64,000 nucleotides of DNA, from contig NZ_CP104202.1 in the NCBI RefSeq assembly GCF_025244685.1, positions 870,323 to 934,322 on the forward strand. Direction: 5' to 3'. The notes under the pieces are model-generated. The model was not told where the DNA came from and did no database searches. It was given only the letters and a program-made list of their open reading frames with translations. This DNA is from Chlorobaculum sp. MV4-Y (GTDB taxonomy: Bacteria; Bacteroidota; Chlorobiia; Chlorobiales; Chlorobiaceae). Shown here in pieces: positions 8,757 through 17,009 of this stretch. The position numbers and the translations under genes are program-made. How positions within the stretch are numbered: position 1 is the first letter of the stretch; the number at the start of each line of letters is the position of its first letter.

Positions 8757-9153
8757 AAATATCAAGTTATTGCCGAGCTGCCTTTGATAGCGGCGGTTTT
8801 GGCGTGTGTCGGCCTTTCCGGATGGTGACGGTAAGGTTGCGATTGATCTCTTCTGATGTTCCTGACGCCGGGTGACGCGAACTGAAATCGCGATGGCCCC
8901 TCACCGGCAAGGAACTTCCTTAATCCTCGATTAAGGTATTTTCATTTTTGAAATTGATACAATTCCGCTGGCTTCCTCTCAAAAAGCTTTTGGGATTTCT
9001 GGTGACGGTCGGCTTCATCGCCCCCCGCAATTAGGCGACCAATATCGAAGGGGACGCGCGGATCGCGACGTCGTTACGCTCCTCGCGATAACCAATGTCT
9101 GCATGGGATGGCTGGCAAAGTGTTCAGGCAAGGGCATGAAATCCTGTGCCTCG
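8757..9153. other. non-coding stretch with a small hairpin
   Basis: No gene recognised. CCTTAATC/GATTAAGG (8918-8936, 3-base loop) is a perfect 8-bp hairpin followed by TATTTTC. It could terminate rightward transcripts, but weakly. The DNA next to the following pseudogene may be further decayed coding sequence. Confidence 0.45.
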
Positions 9154-9803
9154 TTACAGCACAAGGTGGTGCTGTTTCTGGAAGAGGAGTTGTTTTGTCA
9201 GGTAGAAGTGGTCGTACATGAACGAGACGATCTTCTCTTTCTGAGGCTTGGTGTCACATCGTGGACGCCGGGATAGAGCAGGATCATCCAGACCACCTTC
9301 ATCAGCTTTTCGAAGTCGTCAACCAAAAAGCGAATCTTGCTGCTTTTCAGGATAACCTGCCTCTTCCAGAATTCGGGATCGTGTTCGATCTGGCGTTTCA
9401 GTGCGGGCAGGTTTTGGTCGTTGGTGATGCCAAAATATCCGCCGGCGAAGTGGTTGTAGAGCTATGAGGTGTTCAGCGGTTCGCTGCTCGACCCGATGGA
9501 GAGTGCCCGAAGCTTCCGGTTGAGCAGCAGGGCCGCCGACAGCGTCCGAATGACTCCCGCGAGATGCTCCTCGATGTCGGTTTTGTCGTTGTTGTACCGA
9601 CTCCAGATATCGTCTTCATCCATCATCAGCGAATGGGCGCTTCTTATTCCCGCTTCGATCATGGATACTCTGGAGGTGAGCTGGTTCTGCTGAGAGGAGG
9701 GTACGGATGGCAATGGAATGACTCCCGTGGCTTGATTGGCGGAGGCAGAATTTCTGATCACGATTGACGCTGGGCTCTGGTGGTTCCGCAGAGCGTCAAC
9801 CAT
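9154..9803 (-). pseudogene. unknown protein gene broken by frameshifts
   Basis: From ATG 9801-9803 the frame encodes 113 residues (IWSRYNNDKTDIEEHLAGVI, LNRKLRALSIGSSSEPLNTS) and stops near 9462. Another frame continues at once with coherent protein-like sequence: LYNHFAGGYFGITNDQNLPA, HDPEFWKRQVILKSSKIRFL, MKVVWMILLYPGVH. A further shift near 9255 leads into KEKIVSFMYDHFYLTKQLLF and a stop at 9154. The three parts read as one protein of about 215 residues. I do not recognise the family. Confidence 0.6.
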
Positions 9804-10165
9804 AATTATTTGTTAAATATAGCGAATGATCCGGTATCTCTTGATGAAAGGGCTTTCATCAGTATTACGTCAAAGCTTTTTTACCTTGAATGAATTCCTT
9901 TTGATTGCCCCCTTCCTTATTCAGCATTGCGGCAGCCGCTTATTTTTGCCCTGATTTTTTGTCTTTGATGCATTTATGTGAGTGTAAAAAAAAGCGGTCT
10001 CGTCTTGCATAAGTACTCGGCTTTTCTTATATAACCACATAATCATATAACGCTTCTTGCTTTTTAATGCTTTGTCATTCATCTGCTAAATAGTTTTCGA
10101 TTCGTTCTGGCGGGTAATGCTTTTTCTCGATTTCTGCATTCAACGGTAAATATTTATTCGAACTT
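9804..10165. other. AT-rich leader upstream of the sox cluster
   Basis: No gene is seen here. It is A+T-rich compared with the genes around it and holds the presumed promoter of the sox operon, because the cluster begins directly after it. I could not identify a specific operator. Confidence 0.5.
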
Positions 10166-11458
10166 ATGGGAAATACGATTTCTCGCCGGAGTTTCAGCAA
10201 GTTGCTGCTTTCCGGACTTGCCGGTTCCTCTGTGTTCCTCTCTGCGGGACCGCTCATGGCCTCCACATCGAAGGCCCGGGTCATCGTTATCGGCGGTGGA
10301 TTTGGCGGCGCGACGGTCGCTCGTTATCTGAAGAAACTCGATCCGGCGATTTCGGTGACGCTTGTCGAGCCAAAGACGGTATTTCATACCTGTCCGATGA
10401 GCAACGCGGTTATCGGCGGGATTCGGAAGATGCCGGATATTGCTCATAATTATAATGCGTTACGGAATCGTTTCGGCGTCGAGGTGATTCACGATACGGC
10501 TACGCTCATCGATCCGGTGAAGAAAACCGTGAAGCTCAAAGGCGGGCGGTCGCTGCAATACGATCGTCTCGTGGTGTCACCCGGCGTCGATTTCATCTGG
10601 GACGCCATCGAGGGCTACAGCCAGAAGGCCGCCGAATCAGTCATGCCCCATGCCTATGAGGCCGGTTCCCAGACGCTGCTGTTGCGCAGGCAGTTGCTTG
10701 CCATGAAAGATGGCGAAAACGTCATCATCTGCGCTCCGAAAAATCCTTTCCGCTGTCCCGCAGCGCCATACGAACGGGCAAGCCTGATCGCCTGGTATCT
10801 GAAAAAGAACAAGCCGAAGTCGAAGGTGATCATTCTCGATGGCAAGGATGTCTTTACCAAGCAGGATCTGTTCATGCTTGGCTGGGATCGCCTCTATCCC
10901 GGCAAGGTCGAGTGGCGCTCTTCCTCTGTCGGTGGAAATGTCGAGCGGCTCGATCCGGCGACGATGACCGTTTCGACCGAATTCGGCGACGAGAAGGGCG
11001 GGGTGATCAACGTCATTCCGCCGCAGAGAGCCGGTCGCATCGCCATCGATGCCGGGCTTGCCGACGCTTCCGGCTGGTGCCCGGTCAATCCCGCCAACTT
11101 TGAATCGCTTCTGCATCCCGGCATTCACGTCATTGGTGACTCGGCTCTGGTTGGAACCATGCCCAAATCGGGGACGGCGGCAAATACCCAGGCCAAGGCG
11201 CTGGCCGCGTCGCTGGTCGCTTCCTTTGGCGGCGTTGCTGCCGGTTCGCACGACCTGGCCAGTCTTTGCTACAGCATGATCGCTCCCGGTTATGCGATCT
11301 CGGTGGCCGGGGCCTATGTTCAAAGCCCCGAAGGGATCAAGGACAATCCCGAGGCTATCCATCTCACCTCGATGGAGGCGACCACCGATCAACTTGCTGG
11401 CGAGGCCGTGCAGGCAGATAACTGGTATCGCAACATTTCACAGGATACCTGGGACTGA
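10166..11458 (+). CDS. soxJ: SoxJ / flavocytochrome c sulfide dehydrogenase-type flavoprotein
   Basis: 430 residues with a Tat signal (SRRSFSKLLLSG). The FAD-binding GxGxxG motif is VIVIGGGFGGATVARYLKK (residues 39-57). FRCPAAPYER (C197) and SLCYSMIAPGYAISVA (C368) match the redox-active disulfide cysteines of FCSD flavoproteins. Two more cysteines are at 76 and 305. FCSD oxidises sulfide or polysulfide in the periplasm and passes electrons to a cytochrome; no separate FccA heme subunit is next door, so SoxXA or another cytochrome may serve as acceptor. This position, first in soxJXYZAKBW, is the arrangement known from Chlorobaculum. SoxF is another name used for related proteins. Confidence 0.9.
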   Translation: MGNTISRRSFSKLLLSGLAGSSVFLSAGPLMASTSKARVIVIGGGFGGATVARYLKKLDPAISVTLVEPKTVFHTCPMSNAVIGGIRKMPDIAHNYNALRNRFGVEVIHDTATLIDPVKKTVKLKGGRSLQYDRLVVSPGVDFIWDAIEGYSQKAAESVMPHAYEAGSQTLLLRRQLLAMKDGENVIICAPKNPFRCPAAPYERASLIAWYLKKNKPKSKVIILDGKDVFTKQDLFMLGWDRLYPGKVEWRSSSVGGNVERLDPATMTVSTEFGDEKGGVINVIPPQRAGRIAIDAGLADASGWCPVNPANFESLLHPGIHVIGDSALVGTMPKSGTAANTQAKALAASLVASFGGVAAGSHDLASLCYSMIAPGYAISVAGAYVQSPEGIKDNPEAIHLTSMEATTDQLAGEAVQADNWYRNISQDTWD

Positions 11459-11532
11459 GCATGGCTGCTTGCCGGTATTCGCGGATTTTCGTTCAGGACA
11501 GAAGTTTTCAATTCACTAAACAAGAAAGGCAT

Positions 11533-11889
11533 ATGAAGTCTTCAGGCATTATCGCGGCAGCGGCGATCCTCGTGCTGCCGTCATTGGGTGTTGCAGCCGA
11601 TCAGCCTGCGCAGTCTACTGTCGAGAGGGGTAAAGCACTTGCACTGGATTCGAACAAGGGCAATTGTATCGCCTGCCACATGATGGGGGGCGATGGGGAG
11701 TTTCCGGGCAATTTTGGCCCGCCGCTCAGCCAGATGAAAGAGCGTTATCCCGATAGGGCTGTTCTGCGCAAGCAGGTCTGGGATGCGTCGGCCGTCAACC
11801 CGAAGAGCATCATGCCTCCCTTCGGCAAAAACGGTATCCTGAACGATTCCGAAATCGACGGCATTGTCGATTATCTCTACACGCTCTGA
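11533..11889 (+). CDS. soxX: SoxX, monoheme c-type cytochrome subunit
   Basis: Starting at ATG 11533 (AAGAAAGG upstream) gives 118 residues with a signal peptide (IIAAAAILVLPSLGVA). One heme-binding CIACH follows NKGN, and SIMPPFG supplies the distal methionine expected in SoxX. SoxX pairs with SoxA and SoxK to attach thiosulfate to SoxY. An upstream ATG at 11461 in frame would add 24 residues without a plausible leader, so it is not used. A short GC hairpin (11912-11925) separates it from soxY. Confidence 0.95.
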   Translation: MKSSGIIAAAAILVLPSLGVAADQPAQSTVERGKALALDSNKGNCIACHMMGGDGEFPGNFGPPLSQMKERYPDRAVLRKQVWDASAVNPKSIMPPFGKNGILNDSEIDGIVDYLYTL

Positions 11890-11911
11890 GAGCAACTTTT
11901 TTCAATCAATG

Positions 11912-11925
11912 CCCCGTGCTCGGGG
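11912..11925. other. short GC hairpin between soxX and soxY
   Basis: CCCCG-TGCT-CGGGG forms a 5-bp stem without a T-run, so it is not a clear terminator. It may only affect mRNA stability. Confidence 0.4.
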
Positions 11926-11961
11926 TCAAACCACTAACACTCTTTTATAGAGGAGGCTCAT

Positions 11962-12423
11962 ATGGGTATTTCCCGCAGAGATTTTTGCAGAACGATAGCC
12001 GGGTCGGCAGCATCTGTTGCCGTTCTCGCCGTCATGCCGGGCAGGCTTCTGGCCAGCTGGAGCGAGAAGGCGTTTTCCGCCAACAAGCTCGATGACGCCA
12101 TCGCGGCCAAGTTCGGCTCGCTGCCGATCCAGGATTCGACGGCAATCCAGATCAAAGCTCCCGAGATCGCCGAGAATGGCGCGTTCGTGCCGGTTTCCGT
12201 ATCGACAACCATTCCGGGCGTCACCAACATCAGCATTTTGACTCCGGCCAACTTCAGCCCGATGATCGCTTCGTTCGATGTGCTGCCGCGCATGATTCCC
12301 GATGTTTCGCTTCGCATGAGAATGGCTAAAACTTCCAATCTGGTTGTGATCGTCCAGGCTGGCGGCAAGCTCTACCGCGCGACCCGCGAGGTCAAGGTGA
12401 CCATCGGCGGCTGTGGCGGATAA
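11962..12423 (+). CDS. soxY: SoxY, sulfur-carrier subunit
   Basis: 153 residues, with AGGAGG 6 bases ahead of the ATG. The Tat signal is SRRDFCRTIAGSAASVAVLA. The protein ends VKVTIGGCGG, the swinging arm whose cysteine carries the growing sulfur chain in the Sox cycle. The next gene encodes its partner SoxZ, 36 bases away, so the pair is surely co-translated from one transcript. Confidence 0.97.
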   Translation: MGISRRDFCRTIAGSAASVAVLAVMPGRLLASWSEKAFSANKLDDAIAAKFGSLPIQDSTAIQIKAPEIAENGAFVPVSVSTTIPGVTNISILTPANFSPMIASFDVLPRMIPDVSLRMRMAKTSNLVVIVQAGGKLYRATREVKVTIGGCGG

Positions 12424-12459
12424 TCGATAACCATTCAAAACCATTTCAGGAGTGAAACC

Positions 12460-12765
12460 ATGAAAATCAAAGCAGTAGCTCAGAATAACGTCGTCGCGGT
12501 CAAGATGCTCATGCCGCATCCCATGGAGACCGGTCGCCGTAAAGATCAGAACGGCGTTCTCGTGCCGGAACACTACATCACCGAGGTGACGGCCACCTGC
12601 GGCGCGGACACCGTTTTCCATGCTGAACTCGGTCCTGGAGTCTCGAAAGATCCCTATCTGTCATTCCAGTTTACCGGGGCAAAGGTTGGCGAGAAGCTCA
12701 AAGTCTCCTGGGTTGACAACAAAGGCGGCACCGAAACGGCAGAGGAAGCCATTACGGCGATGTAA
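12460..12765 (+). CDS. soxZ: SoxZ, SoxY partner
   Basis: 101 residues with no signal peptide; it is known to leave the cell as a complex with SoxY via the SoxY Tat signal. Typical features are KMLMPHPMETGRRKDQNG near the start and HYITEVTATCGADTVFHAEL. Immunoglobulin-like fold. AGGAG precedes the ATG. It has one cysteine and no catalytic role of its own. Confidence 0.97.
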   Translation: MKIKAVAQNNVVAVKMLMPHPMETGRRKDQNGVLVPEHYITEVTATCGADTVFHAELGPGVSKDPYLSFQFTGAKVGEKLKVSWVDNKGGTETAEEAITAM

Positions 12766-12788
12766 TTCCCAACCACAGGAGAAAATCC

Positions 12789-13655
12789 ATGAAAAAAACA
12801 TTGCAGAAGCGGCTTTTCACTGGAGCCCTTGTTCTGATGACGGCCGTGATGGGCGGCCAGCCTGCCCATGCCGCCGTCAATAAATACCAGGCGATGGTCA
12901 ACGCGGATGTGAAAAAATTCCAGGCCTATTTCCACAAAGAGTTTCCTGACGTGAAGCTGGATGATTTCGCCAATGGCGTCTATGCGCTCGATGAGGATGC
13001 CCGCAAGCAGTGGAAGGAGATGGAGGAGTTTCCGCCGTACGAACTCGATGTCGAGGCGGGCAAGGCGATCTTCAACCAGCCTTTCGCCAATGGCAAGTCG
13101 CTGGCGAGCTGCTTTCCGAACGGGGGAGCCGTGCGTGGCAAATATCCCTACTTTGACGAGAAGCGCAAGCAGGTGGTGACGCTCGAAATGGCGATCAACG
13201 ATTGCCGCGTCGCTAACGGCGAGAAGCCGTATCCCGGCTTCAAGGGCGATCTGGCGAAGGTTTCCGCCTACATGGCCTACATTAGCAGGGGCCAGAAGAT
13301 CGACGTGAAGGTAAATAGCGCCGCCGCCTACAATGCGTACCTGAAGGGCAAGGCGTTTTTTTACGGCAAGCGTGGCCAGCTCAACATGTCCTGCTCAGGT
13401 TGTCACATGGAGTACGCCGGACGTCATCTGAGAGCTGAAATCACCAGCCCGGCGCTCGGCCACACCACGCACTTTCCGGTGTTCCGCTCGAAATGGGGCG
13501 AGATCGGCACGCTGCACAAACGCTATGCAGGGTGCAACGAAAACATCGGCGCCAAACCATTCGCGGAGCAGAGCGAAGAGTATCGCAATCTGGAGTTCTT
13601 CCAGACGATCATGTCGAATGGTCTGAAGTTCAACGGTCCGGCATCAAGAAAATAA
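12789..13655 (+). CDS. soxA: SoxA, heme c-containing catalytic subunit
   Basis: 288 residues with a signal peptide (ALVLMTAVMGGQPAHA). One heme-binding site, CSGCHMEYAGRH, lies at about residue 202, so this is the monoheme type typical of GSB. HKRYAGCNENIGAKPF holds the cysteine that ligates the heme as a persulfide in SoxA. Earlier cysteines in LASCFPNGGAVRGKYP and INDCRVANGEKPYPGF are the family's disulfide pair. It catalyses transfer of thiosulfate to the SoxY cysteine together with SoxX and SoxK. Confidence 0.96.
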   Translation: MKKTLQKRLFTGALVLMTAVMGGQPAHAAVNKYQAMVNADVKKFQAYFHKEFPDVKLDDFANGVYALDEDARKQWKEMEEFPPYELDVEAGKAIFNQPFANGKSLASCFPNGGAVRGKYPYFDEKRKQVVTLEMAINDCRVANGEKPYPGFKGDLAKVSAYMAYISRGQKIDVKVNSAAAYNAYLKGKAFFYGKRGQLNMSCSGCHMEYAGRHLRAEITSPALGHTTHFPVFRSKWGEIGTLHKRYAGCNENIGAKPFAEQSEEYRNLEFFQTIMSNGLKFNGPASRK

Positions 13656-13667
13656 GAAGGAGAACCA

Positions 13668-13973
13668 ATGAAAAAAGTGTTATTGCTCTTGAGCATGGCG
13701 GTCTCGATGCCTTCAGCCGCGCTTTTGGCCGAACCGGCGGCAGCGTCGCCGAGCCTCCTCGAACAGGCCGAGGCGGCAAGGAAAGAGGCTGACGCGCTTG
13801 GATTCGAGTGGCGCGATACGGCCAAGCTGATCAAGCAGGCCAAAGAGGCGCTCGACAAAGGCCAGAAGGAGGAGTCCGACAAGCTCGCTTCGTTGGCGCT
13901 TCTCCAGGGCAAAGCTGCCGTCGCACAGGCCAAATCCTCGGAGAAGAACTGGAAGATGATGATTCCGAAATGA
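13668..13973 (+). CDS. soxK: SoxK, SoxXA-binding protein
   Basis: 101 residues with a signal peptide (LLLLSMAVSMPSAALLA). The remainder is almost all alpha-helical and rich in Ala/Lys/Glu (LLEQAEAARKEADALGFEWR, KLIKQAKEALDKGQ), as in the SAXB/SoxK family that stimulates SoxXA. The start (AGAAGGAG before ATG) is 12 bases after soxA. Small and specific to Chlorobi and some proteobacteria. Confidence 0.9.
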   Translation: MKKVLLLLSMAVSMPSAALLAEPAAASPSLLEQAEAARKEADALGFEWRDTAKLIKQAKEALDKGQKEESDKLASLALLQGKAAVAQAKSSEKNWKMMIPK

Positions 13974-13983
13974 TTCCCCGCCC

Positions 13984-14017
13984 GTGGTGGCGCGGCCCTC
14001 TCGGCTCGCGCCACCAC
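13984..14017. other. 11-bp stem hairpin between soxK and soxB
   Basis: GTGGTGGCGCG is followed, after a 12-base loop, by CGCGCCACCAC. No T-run follows directly, so it is not a classical terminator. It may be a processing or stability element that lowers soxB expression relative to soxJXYZAK, or a factor-dependent attenuator. Confidence 0.6.
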
Positions 14018-14066
14018 CCTTTCCACCACAGTGATTTTTTACGGCAACACAAACTGTTCCTGATCT

Positions 14067-15821
14067 ATGAATCTATCCCGTCGCGAGTTTCTCCGTATTC
14101 TCGGCTTCGCCAGCGCCGCAGGGCTGTTGCCAGGCATGGCTTCGGCGACTACCGGCTCACCGGATATATATAATATTGACCACTCTGGTGACATCCGCCT
14201 GATGCACATCACCGACACGCACGCCCAGCTCATGCCGATCTACTACCGCGAGCCGAGCATGAACCTCGGCCTCGGCCAGGCGTTCGGACGGCCGCCGCAT
14301 CTGGTGACGGAGTCGCTGCTGAAGTATTATGATATTGCCCCCGGCACGCCGCTCGCTCACGCCTACACCGCGATCAACTACGCCGAGTCGGCGCAGCGTT
14401 TCGGAAAGGTCGGTGGTTTCGCGCATCTGAAGACGCTCGTGGACAGGATGCGTTCGGAGTTCGGCGCATCGAAAACGCTTCTGCTCGACGGCGGCGACAC
14501 CTGGCAGGGTTCGGGTACGGCTTTCTGGAATCGTGGCATGGACATGGTCGAGGCGTGCAACCTGCTTGGCGTGGACGTCATGACCGGCCACTGGGAGTTC
14601 ACCTACCTCGAAGAGGAGGTGCTCAAGAATCTCGCGGCCTTCAAGGGCGATTTCGTGGCGCAGAACATCAAGGTCAAGGAGGAGGCTTTGTTCAGCGGAG
14701 CGAAGGCGTTCGACGAGAATAGCGGCCACGCCTTCCGTCCTTACGTCGTCAAGACCCTGGGAAATCACCGCGTCGCCATCATCGGCCAGGCGTTCCCTTA
14801 CACCCCGATCGCCAATCCGGCGCGATTCATTCCGAATTGGACCTTCGGCATCAACGCCGCCGACATGCAGCAGCTTGTCGATTCCGTTCGTGCCAAAGAG
14901 AAGCCCGATGCGGTCGTGCTGATTTCGCACAACGGCATGGATGTCGATATCAAGATGGGGCAGGTGGTGAGCGGCATCGACGTAATTTTCGGCGGCCATA
15001 CTCATGACGGTGTGCCGCAGCCTTTCGTCGTCAAGAACGCCAAGGGGCGCACGCTCGTGACCAACGCCGGATCGAACGGCAAGTTCCTCGGCGTGATCGA
15101 CCTCAAGCTTGGCAACGGCGGCGTCAAAGGGTACAGCTACAAGCTGCTTCCGGTCTTCTCGAACGAACTCTCGGCTCACAAGGAGATGCAGGCGTTCATC
15201 GACAAAACGCGCGCGCCTTATCTCCAGAAGCTTCAGGAGCCTCTTGCCACCGCCGGAACGCTGCTCTATCGCCGTGGCAACTTCGACGGCCCATTCGACC
15301 AGCTCATCTGCGACGCGCTCCGCAAGCGTAACGACGCGCAGATTTCGCTTTCGCCCGGCTTCCGCTGGGGCACCACCATCCTGCCTGGCCAGACCATCAC
15401 GATGGAGCATGTGCTCGACCAGACCTGCATGACCTATCCCGAAACCTACGTGCGCGACATGACCGGTCAGCAGATCAAGGAGATTCTCGAAGATGTGGCC
15501 GACAACCTCTTCAATCTTGATCCCTTCTACCAGCAGGGAGGCGACATGGTGCGCACCGGTGGCATGAGCTACCGGATCGACCCGACCGCCACGATGGGCA
15601 AGCGTATCGACAACATGCGCCTCGAAAACGGCGAGCTGATTGAAGCCTCGAAAAACTACCGCGTCGCCGGCTGGGCGACCGTGGGCGCAAAGTCACCGGG
15701 CGAGCCGGTCTGGGACACTGTGGCTGCTTACTTGAAAGACAAAAAGGTGGTCGAAGTGAAAAAGCTCAACACGCCCGAGCTGAAAGGCATCGGCAGCAAT
15801 CCGGGAATCGATCTCTTCTGA
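14067..15821 (+). CDS. soxB: SoxB, S-thiol sulfate esterase
   Basis: 584 residues, Tat signal SRREFLRILGFASAAGLLPG. It belongs to the 5'-nucleotidase-like metallophosphoesterases with two manganese ions: HITDTHAQL, LLLDGGDTWQGSG, TGHWEFTY, LISHNGMDVDIK and FGGHTHDGVPQP carry the metal and substrate ligands. SoxB releases sulfate from the SoxY-bound sulfonate and is essential for the cycle. The ribosome binding site is weak, and the gene is separated from soxK by a strong hairpin. Confidence 0.97.
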   Translation: MNLSRREFLRILGFASAAGLLPGMASATTGSPDIYNIDHSGDIRLMHITDTHAQLMPIYYREPSMNLGLGQAFGRPPHLVTESLLKYYDIAPGTPLAHAYTAINYAESAQRFGKVGGFAHLKTLVDRMRSEFGASKTLLLDGGDTWQGSGTAFWNRGMDMVEACNLLGVDVMTGHWEFTYLEEEVLKNLAAFKGDFVAQNIKVKEEALFSGAKAFDENSGHAFRPYVVKTLGNHRVAIIGQAFPYTPIANPARFIPNWTFGINAADMQQLVDSVRAKEKPDAVVLISHNGMDVDIKMGQVVSGIDVIFGGHTHDGVPQPFVVKNAKGRTLVTNAGSNGKFLGVIDLKLGNGGVKGYSYKLLPVFSNELSAHKEMQAFIDKTRAPYLQKLQEPLATAGTLLYRRGNFDGPFDQLICDALRKRNDAQISLSPGFRWGTTILPGQTITMEHVLDQTCMTYPETYVRDMTGQQIKEILEDVADNLFNLDPFYQQGGDMVRTGGMSYRIDPTATMGKRIDNMRLENGELIEASKNYRVAGWATVGAKSPGEPVWDTVAAYLKDKKVVEVKKLNTPELKGIGSNPGIDLF

Positions 15822-15924
15822 GGCGAATATCGTCAGCGGACAGACAGAATGAGGGGATTGTTCTTGCAAAGCGCTGTTAACGTTTTTTCTCTTTTTTCGA
15901 ACACGTTCAATCAATTAACAGGTC

Positions 15925-16482
15925 ATGAAATCCATAAAAACATTTTTCGCCACCGCTTTCGTGGCGCTTTCGATGCTTGGCGCGGCTCCGGCTGCCAATG
16001 CATTTGCGGCGGTGCCTCCCGCAAGTTCCGCCGTCGCAGGCAAGAGCGCTCCGGTGTTCAGTCTCAAAATGCTTGACGGCAAGGAGCTGAAGAGTTCGCA
16101 GCTTGCTGGCAGGCCATACATCGTCAACTTTTTTGCCTCGTGGTGCCCGCCCTGCCGTGAGGAGCTGCCGGGCATGGTGGCGTTGCAGAAAAAGTACGAG
16201 AAGCAGGGCTTTACCTTTGTTGGCATCGCTTTCCGGGATCGCCCGGCGACCTTGCCTGATTTTCTCTGGGAGATGGGCGTCGAGTATCCGGTCGGCCTGA
16301 CCACGTCCGAACTCGAAGCGGCGTTCGGCAAGTTCATGCCTGACGGAAAAATCCGGGCTATTCCGACGACCTTCGTCATCGGTCGGGACGGCAAAATACT
16401 CAATGTCATCAGTGGAGGCCTTACCAAAGAGGATTTCGAGTCGCTCATCCTCAAAGCTATCGGCAGCAGACCTTCAAAATAA
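15925..16482 (+). CDS. soxW: SoxW, periplasmic thioredoxin
   Basis: 185 residues with a signal peptide (FFATAFVALSMLGAAPAANA). The TlpA/thioredoxin domain has FFASWCPPCREELPGM (CPPC) at about residue 74, then IVNFF upstream and a cis-proline region (AIPTTFVIGRDGKI). In Sox systems SoxW keeps SoxY thiols reduced or restores damaged SoxY. It is the last sox gene; 527 bases follow before the SQR-like gene. Confidence 0.93.
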   Translation: MKSIKTFFATAFVALSMLGAAPAANAFAAVPPASSAVAGKSAPVFSLKMLDGKELKSSQLAGRPYIVNFFASWCPPCREELPGMVALQKKYEKQGFTFVGIAFRDRPATLPDFLWEMGVEYPVGLTTSELEAAFGKFMPDGKIRAIPTTFVIGRDGKILNVISGGLTKEDFESLILKAIGSRPSK

Positions 16483-17009
16483 TTTTTGAGACGGCTCTTT
16501 GCTCATTTGTTCCACCGAAAACCGCCCCAATGCTTTTTTACTCTCTGGACCGGTGCCCTGCTGGCCGGTTCAGAGAATCTTGCCTCAACTGAATTTCTGC
16601 GTTTCATCACCAGCTATCATAGTGCCTCGTTCCGGACTGGCTGAAAAGTTTATGAATTGTTTCTGATTTGCTTTTCCGGTTTGTTTTTAATATACTCCTT
16701 TGTTCGAAAAGTGATACAGTTATATAATTGATTCATTTTGCCGCCTGTGATGACGGGTATCTGTAAAAGATGCCGTTGTTCGTTGTGTCTCACCGGGATT
16801 GCAAATGAGCTTGAAAGCAGGCATTTGTGTTGGCCAGCACTCTCCTTCCGGAACCGAGTTGATCATTCTGGTGGGAGTTTTGCGCAGATTATGTTTAACG
16901 ATTGTTATAGAGCGACCCGTTGAAATGACGCATCGTTATGATGTTTTGGGCCGCGTCTCTGTTGCTTTTTCCATTTCAACTCAAAACAACAGCGCTGGAG
17001 GCTGTGAGT
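16483..17009. other. non-coding stretch between soxW and the SQR-like gene
   Basis: No gene recognised. An 11-bp stem with an 11-base loop (16543-16575; CTCTGGACCGG with CCGGTTCAGAG, one G-T pair) lies early in the gap, a possible end for the sox transcript although no T-run follows. From 16630 the DNA becomes AT-rich (TTTAATATACTCC at 16686), where the promoter of the next gene could lie. Confidence 0.55.

Noticed and set aside
14157-15410. Long minus-strand frame opposite soxB
   Set aside because: It mirrors a well-conserved gene on the other strand; GC-rich codon bias produces long antisense frames here.
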